This document shows positions 1 to 11,199 of a stretch of 64,000 nucleotides of DNA, piece by piece. A program made the translations under genes and the position numbers. The first letter of the stretch is position 1, and every line of letters starts with the position of its first letter. The notes under the pieces are model-generated. The model saw nothing but the letters and a program-made list of their open reading frames with translations, was not told where the DNA came from and made no database searches. The DNA is from Psilocybe azurescens (taxonomy: Eukaryota; Basidiomycota; Agaricomycetes; Agaricales; Agrocybaceae). The DNA is taken from assembly GCA_023853785.1 (NCBI GenBank), contig JAJIRX010000208.1:1-64000 (forward strand), written 5' to 3'.

Positions 1-787
1 AGAGAACCTTGCAAAAAGGGTTTGATCTATACCATTTACCACGCTCATCACCTTCACATAGCTTTCCCATTTTCACAAAGCGATGCATCAAAGATGGTGT
101 TTTTGCTGAAGGATCGTCAGTTGTGGTCTGTGGAAGTGATCACGGCAAAATATACACATTTTCTTTGTCCTCTCCTGAACCGAAACAGATATTAAAGCAA
201 GCTGGTAAAAATACAGAAATACAGACCATATGCGTAAGTGCAAATGTTTTATCCAAAGCCTGGTATTGACCTGTATTAGACAACATCCACCAAAGACTGT
301 CATCTCATAGCCAGTGGTGCTTCCCTTGAATGCTCTGATATTGTGATATGGGAAAAACCAGTAAGCTCACTTCTTACTGTCAAGAACTATGCTTACGTTC
401 AACAGTCCATGTTCCAGAAAACAGGCAGAATAATGTATACCATCAAGTGATCATTATGGTCCTGAATTTCCTTGCCACCTTTATCATTGCATATTGGTCT
501 TCAGGAATCTGGTTACCGTATTCACTAAAGGTTTGTATGCACAAAATTACTCTGTTATTCTTGCTAATTTATGGGATAAGATGGCACAAAGTGCCTTAAG
601 CACTATGAATGCCACAATGAATCGGGGTTTTGAACCACAAGTTCATACCAGTGATGCCAGATATTCAACCTGGGATCCAAATGATATACGAGTTCATGTT
701 GGTATGATTGTCCAGGATGATGATGATGATGAGTTGTGGAATGATCAAGCAGAGTGGAATCGTTGGAATAGTTTGGATACACTTTGA
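1..787 (+). CDS. WD40-like protein, C-terminal fragment (cut by window edge)
   Basis: The window opens inside this gene, so the N-terminus is not visible. The first readable exon (about 9-230) contains VVCGSDHGKIYTFSL. An exon from about 282 reads DCHLIASGASLECSDIVIWEK. Both fit degenerate WD40 blades ending in an aromatic/Trp dipeptide. A later exon begins near 500 after a tttcag-type acceptor and ends at a stop at 785-787 after an Asp run and WNDQAEWNRWNSLDTL. WD40-like proteins of this style often occur next to transposons in Agaricomycetes, and the surrounding repeats agree with that. No function can be assigned. The gene could be a remnant rather than a working gene. Confidence 0.45.
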
Positions 788-965
788 ATAGTTTGGATAC
801 GCTTTGAATATCAATTATTTGAATTAAATGTAAATAATTTTTTTGAGGTTGCTAATTTAAATACTATCTGACTCCATCTGATTCTATAATGCCCTCTGGT
901 ACTGAACTGTACTCCTTATTTCTCTTTGTCGACAACAAAGAGAAATAAAGGAAATGCATATTAAG

Positions 966-1018
966 AGATTCCGTGAGTGTGTTTGTGCTTGCATGACAAC
1001 GCTTTGATCAAGTGACCT
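966..1018 (+). repeat. Dispersed direct repeat, copy 1
   Basis: This stretch reads GATTCCGTGAGTGTG...TTTGATCAAGTGACC. Close relatives lie at about 5936-5985 and 5996-6045, all in the same orientation. The pair brackets the hypothetical gene at 2358-5595. That arrangement would fit terminal or subterminal repeats of a mobile element of about 5 kb, but I could not define exact ends or a target duplication. Confidence 0.5.
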
Positions 1019-1095
1019 AACTTGGTCAACATTGTCTAATCAACCCGCTCTAACCCGCTCTAACCCACTCTCTCTAACCGCTCTCACTCAATGTT

Positions 1096-1113
1096 GTTCT
1101 GGGTGCCCAGAAC
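1096..1113. repeat. Perfect palindrome GTTCTGGG-TG-CCCAGAAC
   Basis: Two 8-base arms are separated by TG. Related TGG(A/G)CACCCA(G/C)AACAC words recur at least six times between about 5710 and 6260, so this is a family motif rather than chance. Confidence 0.6.
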
Positions 1114-1344
1114 AGTATTGTAATATGTGTTCTTATTTGAATTATCATCTCTTTGCATTGAAACTTGGTGATTGCATTGATATAACTTAAAGAGAGCTAC
1201 TATGTAACCGCCAGGGCCTTTCAGAACATCCTACTGGTCACCATCTGCGAAAATGGAACATTGTCGGTGCATCTCCAATCGAATCTTGCTCAACTTCTGC
1301 AAGAAACCTGGACCATAGGCATGATAAGTCTTCAAAAATGTAGT

Positions 1345-1561
1345 ATTATGCTGGTACTTACTTTTTAACCACATACGCAACTCGTTTCGCATCCTTACCT
1401 CTCATATCAACAGGATATAGAGGATTACGCTTTCCGATGCGCAGGACATAGAGATCTCCTCTCCACTGCACCCCCAACTTTCTGAGTGCTTCGTTCTTCT
1501 TCAGTCCAATCAACTGCTTTTTGCACGATATCTGAAAGGAATGGGATTGGCTACCTTCCAA
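1345..1561 (-). pseudogene. Fragment of a transposon-associated hypothetical protein
   Basis: A short open stretch on the minus strand encodes a basic peptide with VQWRGDLYVLRIGKRNPLYP followed by KDAKRVAYVVKK. The pattern (W-R-G-D, V-L-R, then a KDA-x-x-AxxVVK motif) resembles hypothetical proteins I associate with transposons in Agaricomycetes. Flanking exons are not identifiable. It is best treated as a remnant; assignment rests on pattern memory only. Confidence 0.3.
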
Positions 1562-2357
1562 GAGAGTAACAGTGAAGTTGTAGATCTTGGCATTTGCAAC
1601 TTGATCTTTGAAAATCTGATGTGTTTGTCAAAGCAATGTAGTCCTATTATCATCCCGAGCAATAAAGGGAGAGAAAATGGCTTTGCAATGTCATGACGGA
1701 AAAGACGACCGGTATAGGCATAATGTTTTGCCTAATAACTGTAAGTAGTATGACAGTATGATACTCCATCATCGTACTCACTTTCGGAGACAGGTGAATA
1801 GGCTTCTTATGTGGCATGGCAGATTACTATTGGAGGGAGTAGTGTTAAGAGTTGTTGGAGCTTTGAGTTTTCGATCTCTTAAAAGTATTGGATTGGTCGT
1901 GAGCCGGTATTCAAGTGAAATAAATTTATTGCAAGCCACTCAACAATAAAGTTGCCATAGTAGAGGCCTACGGCAGAGGCCCCTGTTCGAATAAGAATTA
2001 GAGAATACTACCGGTGAATAGAGTTGATTAGCTATTGTAAATGTGCAATTGAATCCAGTTCATACCGATGACGAGTTTACTCCAATAGTTTCAACGTGTC
2101 TAAGCCATATCGGACTTAACAATTAGCAAAACTCCAAACATTGAGCACAGAGGATAGATACTACCGGAACTTAGCTATTGTAGATGTGCATTTTCGAGGT
2201 TCATGTATTGGACTGTTTACGAGCTGCTCAACAATACAGTTGCCATAGTACTTGAGCTAGTAGAGTCAGATAATTCAGTGAATGGAGCAAAGTGGAGTTC
2301 AGTAATGGTACCTGTGCATTTTGAAGCGGACTAAATCACTGATAAGTAAATATCCGC
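1562..2357. other. Non-coding stretch with diverged internal duplications
   Basis: No credible gene. Phrases recur in diverged form: AGCTATTGTARATGTGCA near 2030 and 2172, and CAACAATAAAGTTGCCATAGTA near 1943 with a relative near 2229. This suggests an old internal duplication of about 230-290 bases, probably decayed element sequence. Confidence 0.4.
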
Positions 2358-5300
2358 ATGGGCATCGCATTCACTCCCGGCCACAATAGCCGGACAACTT
2401 TCAATAAATTCATTGACCTAGAGTCGCCAACCCCACCAGCGACTCCAACATGTTCAGCCTATTCAACTTCAATACGCAACCTCAACCTCAACCTCAACCC
2501 AATGCAGGCGTTTCCAATGGGCGATTTTGACGCAGTGCGTATTTTATTTATTAACTGTAAAGTTGTTATTTTGAGTTAATTGATCTGCAGAATCGGCCTG
2601 GTGCCGTGCCACAACGCTCCAAACTTATACCCGTGACCAGCCATCCTTTAGAGCCAGCTCAAGGAACCATTCTCCCTGCCGTGAATCCAGTAACAATGGA
2701 ACCCTCCAGTACCGGAACAAGCCAGGCTATCCCAGGCATATTTCCACCTGGACAACCTGTGGAAACTGCCATGGCCGTCGATACAGCCACCAACCCAAAC
2801 CAGTCTATGCCGGATCAAGAGCTGCCCATCACCCCACGGAGCGAGCAACAACACATCTCATATCATCCAAATGATATGAACCTTGGCGAAGCGAGGTCAA
2901 GTAGATCCTCTACTAGGCAACAAAGCCATTTTGCAAACCTCCAATATACACCCGCTGCTTCCTCAACAGCAATTCGCCAATGACCCTCACAGAAACATCG
3001 AGCCAACAAGTGAACACATACCTCAGTCATCGACTCAGTCGCTGGTGCCGAAGCCGTTCACGTTGAAGCCGTTCACGTTGAAGCCGTTTGCATTCACATT
3101 AAAACCGACACCAACTAAGCATCAGATACTCGATCGGAAGGGCCGAAAAGGGCCTGGGCAAGAAGATTCAGCGGACACGTTGGTCAAGCGGCGCAACGAC
3201 GAACCTAGAGTTTATTTACAAAACACGGAAAAAGACACAGAATGTGTAAGTTAACCGTTCCTGCTGTTAGATTAACAAGGCTCACCTCATAATAGATCAA
3301 AACACGGGTCATCGAGCAAAGTGATTTTACCACAAGACAGATGCTGGACATGAAGGACAAGGAAATTCACTGGATGAAGGAGAAAGTGAGTAATCGAACT
3401 GCTGCCCGATGAGTATATCAGACTTACCATATAACAGATGGACAAACATCAGGACAGCTTCAACGAAGTCTTGGAGCGGTTATTGGCCTTGGAGCAGTCA
3501 AACAAAGAGCATGCTGCTAAGTTGGAAGCGACAGAAGCGCAGCTTCGAAAAAAGAAACGCATAAAGAACACAGGAAGATAGAAGAGAAGCGATTTCACGA
3601 ACGTCAGGTAAACCAGGAGAGTGCCGACAGGTTGAAAGCGACAGAAGCACGGTTCCCGAGAGGGAGCGTCTGGAGCGGCAGGAGTTCGAGGAGAAGCGAA
3701 ATCGCGAATATAATGAGAAGCTGTGTGTATTTGAAAGGGAACGGAGACAGCTTGAAGAACATGCACGCGCTGCTGTAAATGCACCATCGGGTATTTAAGA
3801 CTTCATATTCCAAAATATTTAAAACACAAACTTACGTTGACCAATCTAGGGTTACCATTCCCCACTCCTACTACGGAGGGTGTCGTCCCGTCAACCAGCG
3901 GGCAACTTCCTCAGGTATCCAGCCATAGTCATCAGGAAGGAGGCGATGTAGATATGGACGATCATCCACAAGGTCAGCCTCCTGCTCCAATAGAGCGCGC
4001 GACCACGGTACCACAAGTCATATCCGCCACAGCGGCACCGCAAGTCACACTTACTCCCACTCCAATGTTCGACATGCATAATACTGCCTCCAGTAGCAGA
4101 CAGTCTCATCTAGCGTCCGAAGAGGGTCGGCAAGGAGACGACGACGCAATGATGGGTGAAAATCCGCAAAGCCCTTCCAAAGACAAGGGCAAGGCTCGCG
4201 CTCCTGTTGCTGATGAAAGCTCGGGGAAGAGTTCGACCATGTCGTATCCGACGACGACAACAACGAGGTAAGTCATCCTGTTCCTGAGTTTATAGTCATG
4301 CTGACGCATTGAAAGGACGATGAAGGGTTTCCTCACCATGTCCCACCTCCGTATAAATTCAAACGTCCACGGGGCGGAGCAGGCCCCCCGGCTGAAAGCT
4401 GTCTATGGTGACAATGAGCCTGCAGCACCGTCTACCTCCAACAGTCCAGAACAACAAATTACTCGCGGCAATATTGACGTTGCGCAAGTCGAGGAAATCA
4501 CAAAAACAGTTCTTTCGGTCTTGGCGACCACGGGTGCGTTGCCAAGTGCACCAAGGATACCAGCCAGAAGACAGAAACACGCTTCAGCACTGGTGAAACA
4601 ACCGGCTACGAAAGCCTCTAACACTCCATCTAAGATAATCGGGGTAAGTTCATGGCACATTCAAATCTTAATGTGGGCTAACCCACCATGCGTATCTACC
4701 TAGAAAGCAGTTCGGCTCCACATGAATTCACTTATTGGAATCAAGAAGGATGACCAGATCCTAGGCGTCAAACCGCCTCTTCTGAATGTCGTCGAAAAAT
4801 TCGCAATTGATGAAAATCCGGTCAGCCGTCCAAGCCTAGCTCCGCTGAATTTCTGCTTTGAAGTTAAACACAATCATCCATGGAACGAGGAGTTGATCAA
4901 CCAGTTCATGCAGTCCTTCTTGTTGAAACATAGCTTTCAGTCCGAGGACCAGCCAGTCGCTTATGCTGCCGTTAAACAACGTTTCCCACGATCCTCAAGG
5001 CGCTTGTAAAGGACGAAGCCGAAAGAGGGAGAAGATGAAGTGCAGACTCGCGAACGGGTGGAAAAAATCAAAAAAGCAAGAAGGCGAGGTCGCGCCCGGG
5101 ACACACCGACGCCCGTGGGGTGGGTTTGTTTCTCGATTTTCTACGTTTTGGGAGATTTATGCAATTCTAGTTGTCGAGTAACCGACTCGAAACCGCCAAC
5201 GACAATCGAAAGGGAGGAGGCGGATCCTGCTTGGGAGTTTCTGTACCAAGTAGCACACATGCTGACCGCGGAGGGCATGTCTTCTGACGAGAGTGGACCT

Positions 5301-5595
5301 GAAGAACGCAAATTCACAATCAGGATCCGACAGTGGCGCAGCGCTGCATTGATTCCATACCTGACAATCATCGACCGTGATATGAACAAGAGGACTGGGC
5401 TGGGCAACCCTGTGCCAGGGAACCCGGCTAGGCAGCGTGTAAGGATGGGGGATCATTAGCCGCTCGAGGGCGATTCCAGGATTGCCGGAGAACTTCTACG
5501 ACGTGACTTGGTACGCTGGCCTGAGCGAGAGCACTAAAATTGACCTCCAACCAAAACCCGCTATAGCTCTACCAGCAATCATGACGGACAATTAG
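2358..5595 (+). CDS. Multi-exon hypothetical protein with coiled coil and basic region
   Basis: I recognise the architecture of a hypothetical family found beside Agaricomycete transposons but not a function. In order: a disordered Pro/Ser/Thr-rich N-terminus (exons about 2358-2545 and 2590-2985); a segment with repeated FTLKP units (about 3050-3110); a charged coiled coil (about 3440-3790); a second disordered Pro/Ser part (about 3850-4270); a conserved block (about 4720-5000, with HPWNEELINQFMQSFL); and a C-terminal part with WRSAALIPYLTIID and finally GLPENFYDVTW, ending at the TAG at 5593-5595. Introns are short with GT-AG ends. The coiled coil needs one extra base in the A run 3548-3553 and one in the C run near 3655, and the last block is shifted by one base near 5455. 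The start is uncertain (2358 or 2451). Confidence 0.5.
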
Positions 5596-6076
5596 ATAGC
5601 GACAATAAGCAAAGAAATTTGTATATACCTAGAGAATATTTGAATCGTTGATCGACTATGATAGCGAAAACAAAAAGTAAGCATACGCAGACAGCATGGA
5701 CAACCTCAGCGTGGTGTGGTCTGGACACCCAGAACACGATAAGCACAAGTGGTGGATGGTCGAGCAGGTTGTGCTTTGGACACCCACAGCACAACCACAG
5801 TATGGATAACCTTAGCGCGGTGTGGTCTGGACACCCAGGACACACCGTGGCGAGAAGATGGGTTGTTGATCAAACGTTGATCGCACTGAAGACCATATGT
5901 TTGGTTCTCCCTTTAAACCAAACACGCTCATCACGTTCCGTGGTATTTGTGCTTGTGTGACAACGCTTTGATCAAGTGATCGTGTGATGCGTTCTCGATT
6001 CCGTGAGCGTGCTTGTGCTTGTGTGGCAAAAGCTTTGATCAAGCTCAAACAAACACGCTTAAACGAACTCAGTTCC

Positions 6077-6213
6077 TCTCAACTCCCACCTTCATTGTCA
6101 AATCGTCAAAGCGTGTTGTGGGTGTCCAAAACACGCTATTCCTCTTCCTCTCAACTCCCACCTTCATCGTCAAATTGTCAAAGTGTGTTGTGGGTGCCCA
6201 AAACACACTATTC
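6077..6213 (+). repeat. Tandem duplication, about 69-bp unit x2
   Basis: The phrase starting CTCAACTCCCACCTTCATYG and ending near AACACRCTATTCCTC occurs twice in direct succession with only a few differences. Each copy contains one of the CACCCA-type near-palindromes. Confidence 0.75.
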
Positions 6214-6278
6214 CTCCTGTTTGAACCTTGACTTTTGGCTGTTATTTGGGTGTCCAAATCACGGTTTAGCTTGCCCGC

Positions 6279-6403
6279 GTTTCTTCTATCCCTCAGCTCG
6301 CGATACGGCCAGCTCTCGACTGAATCAGGCTCCGAAACAGCCGCATTTCTTCTATTCCTCAGCTCGCGATACGGCCAGCTCTCGATTGATCAGGCTCCGA
6401 AAC
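6279..6403 (+). repeat. Tandem duplication, about 62-bp unit x2
   Basis: The phrase TTTCTTCTATYCCTCAGCTC...CAGGCTCCGAAAC occurs twice in a row. It lies just upstream of the next hypothetical gene, so it may sit in that gene's promoter or leader. Confidence 0.75.
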
Positions 6404-6487
6404 GGCATAACTTCAACTTCGTGAGTGTTTTTTGAGACCTTCCGTCATACGTCGAGTTCTTAGGCTGATCTTAAGTTTTAAAGACCA

Positions 6488-9075
6488 ATGTCTCAACAAT
6501 CCTCACGTTTGGACCACTCCGAGGGCAGGGCCTTCATCAGCGACGGAGACATTTATTATTCACCTAACTGCTCACGCCGCGTTTCTGTCCCAGATCAGAA
6601 GAGATCGTATCCATTCAGCATTGGAGCTGCATCTCTCAACCGGCATCACGATCCTGAATGGTGGACCGACGCCTATGGATTTTTGAGCTTCATCCCCAAT
6701 ATTCCGACATTCGAAGGATATGCGTTTGGCCATCTTCGCGACTACCTTAACGACATTCATGAAGTTGACGCATCTTGGGGTACAGGGTACCAGCTCTCAC
6801 AATCAAAATCCTCGGCGTGGCACTATCTGGAAGACGTTTTAATTGTTATCATATATCTCCTAAAGGAAAATTTCCGTCATTTGCTAAAACCATATTTCCT
6901 CCCCCTTCGCCCTCTCTCCTCGGCTTCGATCAAGTGTTTTATACCGCTCGTGGCGCACGCTATCGAATTGGACGCGCACGCGATTGGTTCATCATTTGGA
7001 TCGGCTTGTTGTCGTTCTATATTGCCTGCATTGAAAGAGTACCCAACTCCCTGAAGGTCCCGGAGTGGTTCAACTTCCTTGCCTCGGAAAAAGTAGATCA
7101 GTCGTGGCTCAGCGGGCTTTATAATGTCATAATGGGGCGCGTTCTGGAAGCCGACCCGTCGCGCCCGGAGGCGTTCGTCGATCTCAACAGCAAAGGTGGC
7201 CAAGGTGCTGACCTTGCGAAATGGCTTTCGCGTTTGGGAGGTACCTGTGTGGTATCGTTGGTCGAAAGTCGAGCGAGATCAGACATATCGCCCGCTTTCA
7301 GCTATCTTCAACCCCCTTCGGAACACCTTCAGAATGCGACGACCATGATTTATAGGTCTCCGTCTCCACCTTCTCCACCATCTCCACTCCCTGTTGCCTT
7401 GGAGGAGCAACCGCCGTCTCCACCCAGTCTTTCTCGCTCCAAATCTGCTATTCTTGAAGACTTGGAATTTAATAAGGCCCGAGACGCGTATCTTGCCTCC
7501 AAGCCCTGGGAATCTTTCTTCGCTGCCCGAAAGATCATCAACGATCGAAGACTTGCAAATGAGACGCCCGAAGGAGAGGGAAGTGCGTCTGAATCGAGAA
7601 AGGAACCCTCCTACTGTTTCAGCAGAAGTTTTTGTTTGGGATTGGAGGCTGACGAAGATGACATGTGCCTTGTCCGCACTAGGGTCTTAAAAAGCGAACG
7701 TGCCGACAGAATTGATGATCATCCGGGGTCTCAAGCTCGCTACGACTCTGTCCAAAATGAATGGGATCTTTGTGAATACTTTGCGACTCCCGAAGAACTT
7801 GCTTATGAGGAGGATGACTTGGGCTTTTACGACGAGGACGTTCCAGCTGCCCCCATTCTTACGACGAGGACGAGTCTCTGGATTCTCAGCAGAAAAGAGT
7901 CGAGGAATTTGCTGCTCAACGCGTCCATGCGTATGCGGGTGTCGTCCCCTTACCAGCGCCGCTGTCAAACGAGAGCCGAAAACGGACTTGATCTTATTCC
8001 CTCCCAAGCGGTGGACATCGTGGCGTACCTTTCGGCTCACTATGGCTATCGACCCCTTATTGCTGTTCCTCCAAATCCCTCTACCCCGACAAGGCAAGGT
8101 GGAATGATTTCGTCAAGACTGTGGGGCTTCGTGCCGGGGATTTTAACCCTCCACCAGTCGACTTTGGCCTATCATGTTTCGAGTTTCTTCAGGGCCTCCA
8201 AACGACCAATGGCCCACCGCCTGCCATCTACGATCTCAAAAGTCAGTGTCCCATTGCTCTTGATGTTATAGCTTTGAGGCTTCTCTTTGAGAAGGTTGGC
8301 GATCTTTTTGTTCTTCGGGAAGCCGTCTTGAACTGAAGACTCCCTGGACAATTGCTCTGAAAACTGCTACAGACGCAGTCAAGGTGTTCCGCCTTCTGCT
8401 CAGTCCTCAAAAACACTCTTCAACTTCACTCGCACGCTACCTCCTGGAAATGGGTGTGTCATTCCACACATTAATTCCACTTCATGATCAACCTTCCGTT
8501 GGACTCCAGGCCAACCGAAATCTTGTGCCTATCCGTGCTCCGGGTACGTTTTCTCAAAAAGGGACTACGACGTCTATATACAGCACCGCCGACGACTCCT
8601 GTCATCTTCGCGTGGGCGAGCTGCATTACTTGCTGGTGGCCTCCTCAGCCGCCTTCGCGAAGGAACATATTGGCATTGATTCTGCCTGCTTTGGCCCATC
8701 GCCTGCAGTCACTGAACATCACCTTGGCCACCATTTCACGGCCAATGATGGGACGGTCTATGGGGATGATATCCTTACCGACGAGGAGATGGATGTCATC
8801 TGTGGACTTCATAAGTGCTACACAGGTTTTTCATTTTTATTCTAATAATTTTATTAATTTTAACATGACCTTCTTTCCCAGGATGTGCCCCCAACCAACT
8901 AGTTCACAAGTCTTGGTGGCCGAAGCCTCTTTATTGGAATAATCAGAAAGCAAATGGCCTCAATTTTGGACATTGGACGGAATGGGATGAAGAATGGTAT
9001 CAAGCCCGTCTGTCTGACATTGTAAAAGGTACTGCCCAACCTGAGGCCCCAGATTTCTGGGCGAAACAAGCTTAG
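6488..9075 (+). CDS. Large hypothetical protein of a transposon-associated family
   Basis: Starts at the ATG at 6488 (MSQQSSRLDH). The N-terminal part carries a hydrophobic, strongly conserved block, LIVIIYLLKENFRHLLKPYF, then YRIGRARDWFIIWIGLLSFY. A Pro/Ser-rich linker follows (about 7350-7450) and then an acidic stretch (FATPEELAYEEDDLGFYDED). The last exons hold the FFTANDG-like region and, after an intron at about 8825-8881, GHWTEWDEEWYQARLSDI, ending at TAG 9073-9075. The frame changes several times. The first change, at the T run 6937-6940, is cured by one more T, and others follow near 7225, 7560 and 8570-8660. Either the locus is decaying or the sequence has base-call gaps. Function unknown. 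Confidence 0.5.
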
Positions 9076-9988
9076 AGGTGCAGCTTCCTGGCGAAAAGCA
9101 ACTGCTCGTCTTAATGCGGACTCGAATGCTCTTTTCTTAACAGCATAATTGTTATATAGTCCCTTGTGGACAATCTCTTGTCAACCCGCTGCTGAGATGC
9201 ACCCGCTTATCGCCACTGTCAGCGAGGGCCTCAGTACGCGATTTATTGTTTCCTTTTATAAATACTTTAATTTTGTACAATTGTCCGCTCTGGAAAACTT
9301 TTCCAGAAATAATTCATTTTTGATGTTTGATAAATCTTTCGTAAAATTTAAGACATATTAAGAAATTTTTGTTCCAAAACATTCTTCAATTGTTGCACAA
9401 GACAATAGTGAACAAACTGAGCGTGTCAGTTAAATCCATATACAGTCAAAATTATATATAAATGTAAAGTCTGTTTGCCGCTAAAATTAGGACATAAAGG
9501 TTACCTTTAACAGGCATTTATAGATGCCAACAAGAAAGACTTTTAGATACATTTTATGATCGGGAAAATGGTTGAAAAAAACGCAAACACGTTTAATTAA
9601 TTTTTTCAATCGTTTTTGGTCGCCTTAAATAATCTGTTGCCAGCAGTGAGAGAGAGTGTGTGTGTGTGTGGCTACAGATAGATCAGGGACTTCGCATGGT
9701 CGGGGGTGGACACGAATGCGGAGGTAGAGGTAGAAATGGAGATGGAGGTAAAGAATGGATGGTATGGTAACTAGTATCACAGGTCGCTGCAAATATACGG
9801 GGTAAGAGCTGTAAAAAAGTAGGTCGTGAGTGTTGTGTTGATACATTTGGATGAAGTTGAATGAGGAATGAGAGGATAGCACTCACATAGTAGGTGCATA
9901 ATAGGAACAATAGAGCATATTATTAGAGAGGTAGATGATGATGGTGATGATTTGTCTGAAATATGTGTCTGTGTCCTCGGATTATCGA
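9076..9988. other. AT-rich spacer
   Basis: No gene seen. It contains a short GT/AG microsatellite (GAGAGAGTGTGTGTGTGTG near 9650) and the 3' flank of the minus-strand DUF7918 gene, which converges on the gene to the left. Confidence 0.6.
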
Positions 9989-11199
9989 TTAAATTTTCAC
10001 GCGTTTCGCAAGGGGGCCGTAGTACGAAGCCTTCAGAGACCGTCTTGGTCTCGATATAAGGACACATTCCTGTTGGCAAGAGAAAGTCTGTCAGCAAAAA
10101 GGACCTCATAGCGCAATCTAGCGAACGAGAATAAACGCACCTGGGATGATTCGGAATCCGAGCCGCCACTACTGCTGTACATGAGAGTAGGACTCTCCAA
10201 ATATTCCTCTTCATCCTCCTCTTCATCGGTATCAGACGCAGATCGCTTGTCGCCCAGATGCGGGGTCAACGACCACGGGAGGTTAGAGAATGGGCTTATA
10301 GGTGGCACGATATGGTGGTATTGCAAAAGCTCTACAAAAAGGCAAAGGTCAATATATCCCGACAAGCCGGAGTTTAGATGAAAAAGGAAGGAAGCTCACC
10401 GAGAGGCCGGTATTTGAAGATGAAGGTGGCAATTTTGCGTACACTTGTGACCTCTGTAGAGCTGAAGGGCGTCGCTGAGGACAGAGGCGAGCCTTCGTCG
10501 CGTCTGTAGTAGCTCGAGAATCCCTCATGCAGCCTGTTGGCCTCGCCGACCTCCACGACATGGATGTCAAGGGTTATCGTACCAAGCGTAATCCAATCCT
10601 CGCCGATACCTGTCACGGAACATCGAGTCAGTCTGGAACGTCAACGATTCCATAAGATGATAATGCTTACCTGCAGTCCGTGGTAGATCCGAAAACGTCA
10701 ACGGGAGACAAGATGTCGGCGATGTCGCGATGCGCGAGAAAATGGCCGGGGCGTAGCTGCGGGCTTGCAACATCCGCCCGCCGAGCTCGTATCCGTCCAT
10801 GGTGACGAAGCCGCTCATGTCCCGCTGGTGCACCGCCGTAGGGTCGGTGAGATCCCGCCATCGGATGGCAAAAGTCTACATGAGCAAGAGTTATATATCC
10901 GAGTCAGCGAACGAAGAGCATAAATTGAATGTCAAAAAGAAGGAAGACGCAGTAGGGAGAGAAGTAGAGTTCCGTGTCCAAGAGACGTTATTTGGACCTC
11001 CTGAGGGTGGTTGATCGTGATGTGCGAGGAATAGAGACTAGCACAGATCAATACAAGTGAAGCGTACCTGGCCGGGCTCTGCACTGATCCAACACGTCGC
11101 CACCCCTGTTTTCGAGTCAATCTGAGGCGCATACTCTTGCACCTGCACCTTATTGTCCACCGTGATCCACGCTTCCACACCGTTCATCTGAAGAGGCAT
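9989..11199 (-). CDS. DUF7918 domain protein
   Basis: Five exons give an open frame of about 272 residues: 11068-11199, 10671-10875, 10400-10609, 10141-10331 and 9989-10069. All phases are consistent and introns have GT-AG ends. The N-terminal half has the pattern I know from DUF7918: WITVDNKVQVQEY, then VATCWISAEPGQTFAIRWRD, a VxMDGYELGGRML turn, and later GTITLDIHVVEVGEA. This predicts a compact beta-rich domain. The C-terminal third is acidic and serine-rich (DTDEEEDEEEYLE) and ends in a basic tail, AKRVKI, suggesting a nuclear or protein-binding role. The family is common and expanded in Agaricomycetes, with no known biochemical function. The gene appears intact. Confidence 0.78.

Larger units (their letters stand above)
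788..1344. other. Repeat-bearing spacer
   Basis: No gene is visible. It starts with a duplicated phrase, AATAGTTTGGATACRCTTTGAAT (two copies, about 766-812). It also holds a short tandem of TAACCCGCTC-like units near 1035-1065, one copy of the 50-bp direct repeat described at 966-1018, and a perfect palindrome at 1096-1113. Confidence 0.6.
5596..6487. other. Repeat-rich region with recurring CACCCA palindromes
   Basis: No real gene. It contains repeated near-palindromes built on TGGACACCCA..AACAC (near 5715, 5770, 5830, 6115, 6190, 6245). There are two more copies of the 50-bp dispersed repeat (about 5936-5985 and 5996-6045) and two tandem duplications listed separately. Open frames here are by-products of the repeats. 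Confidence 0.6.
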
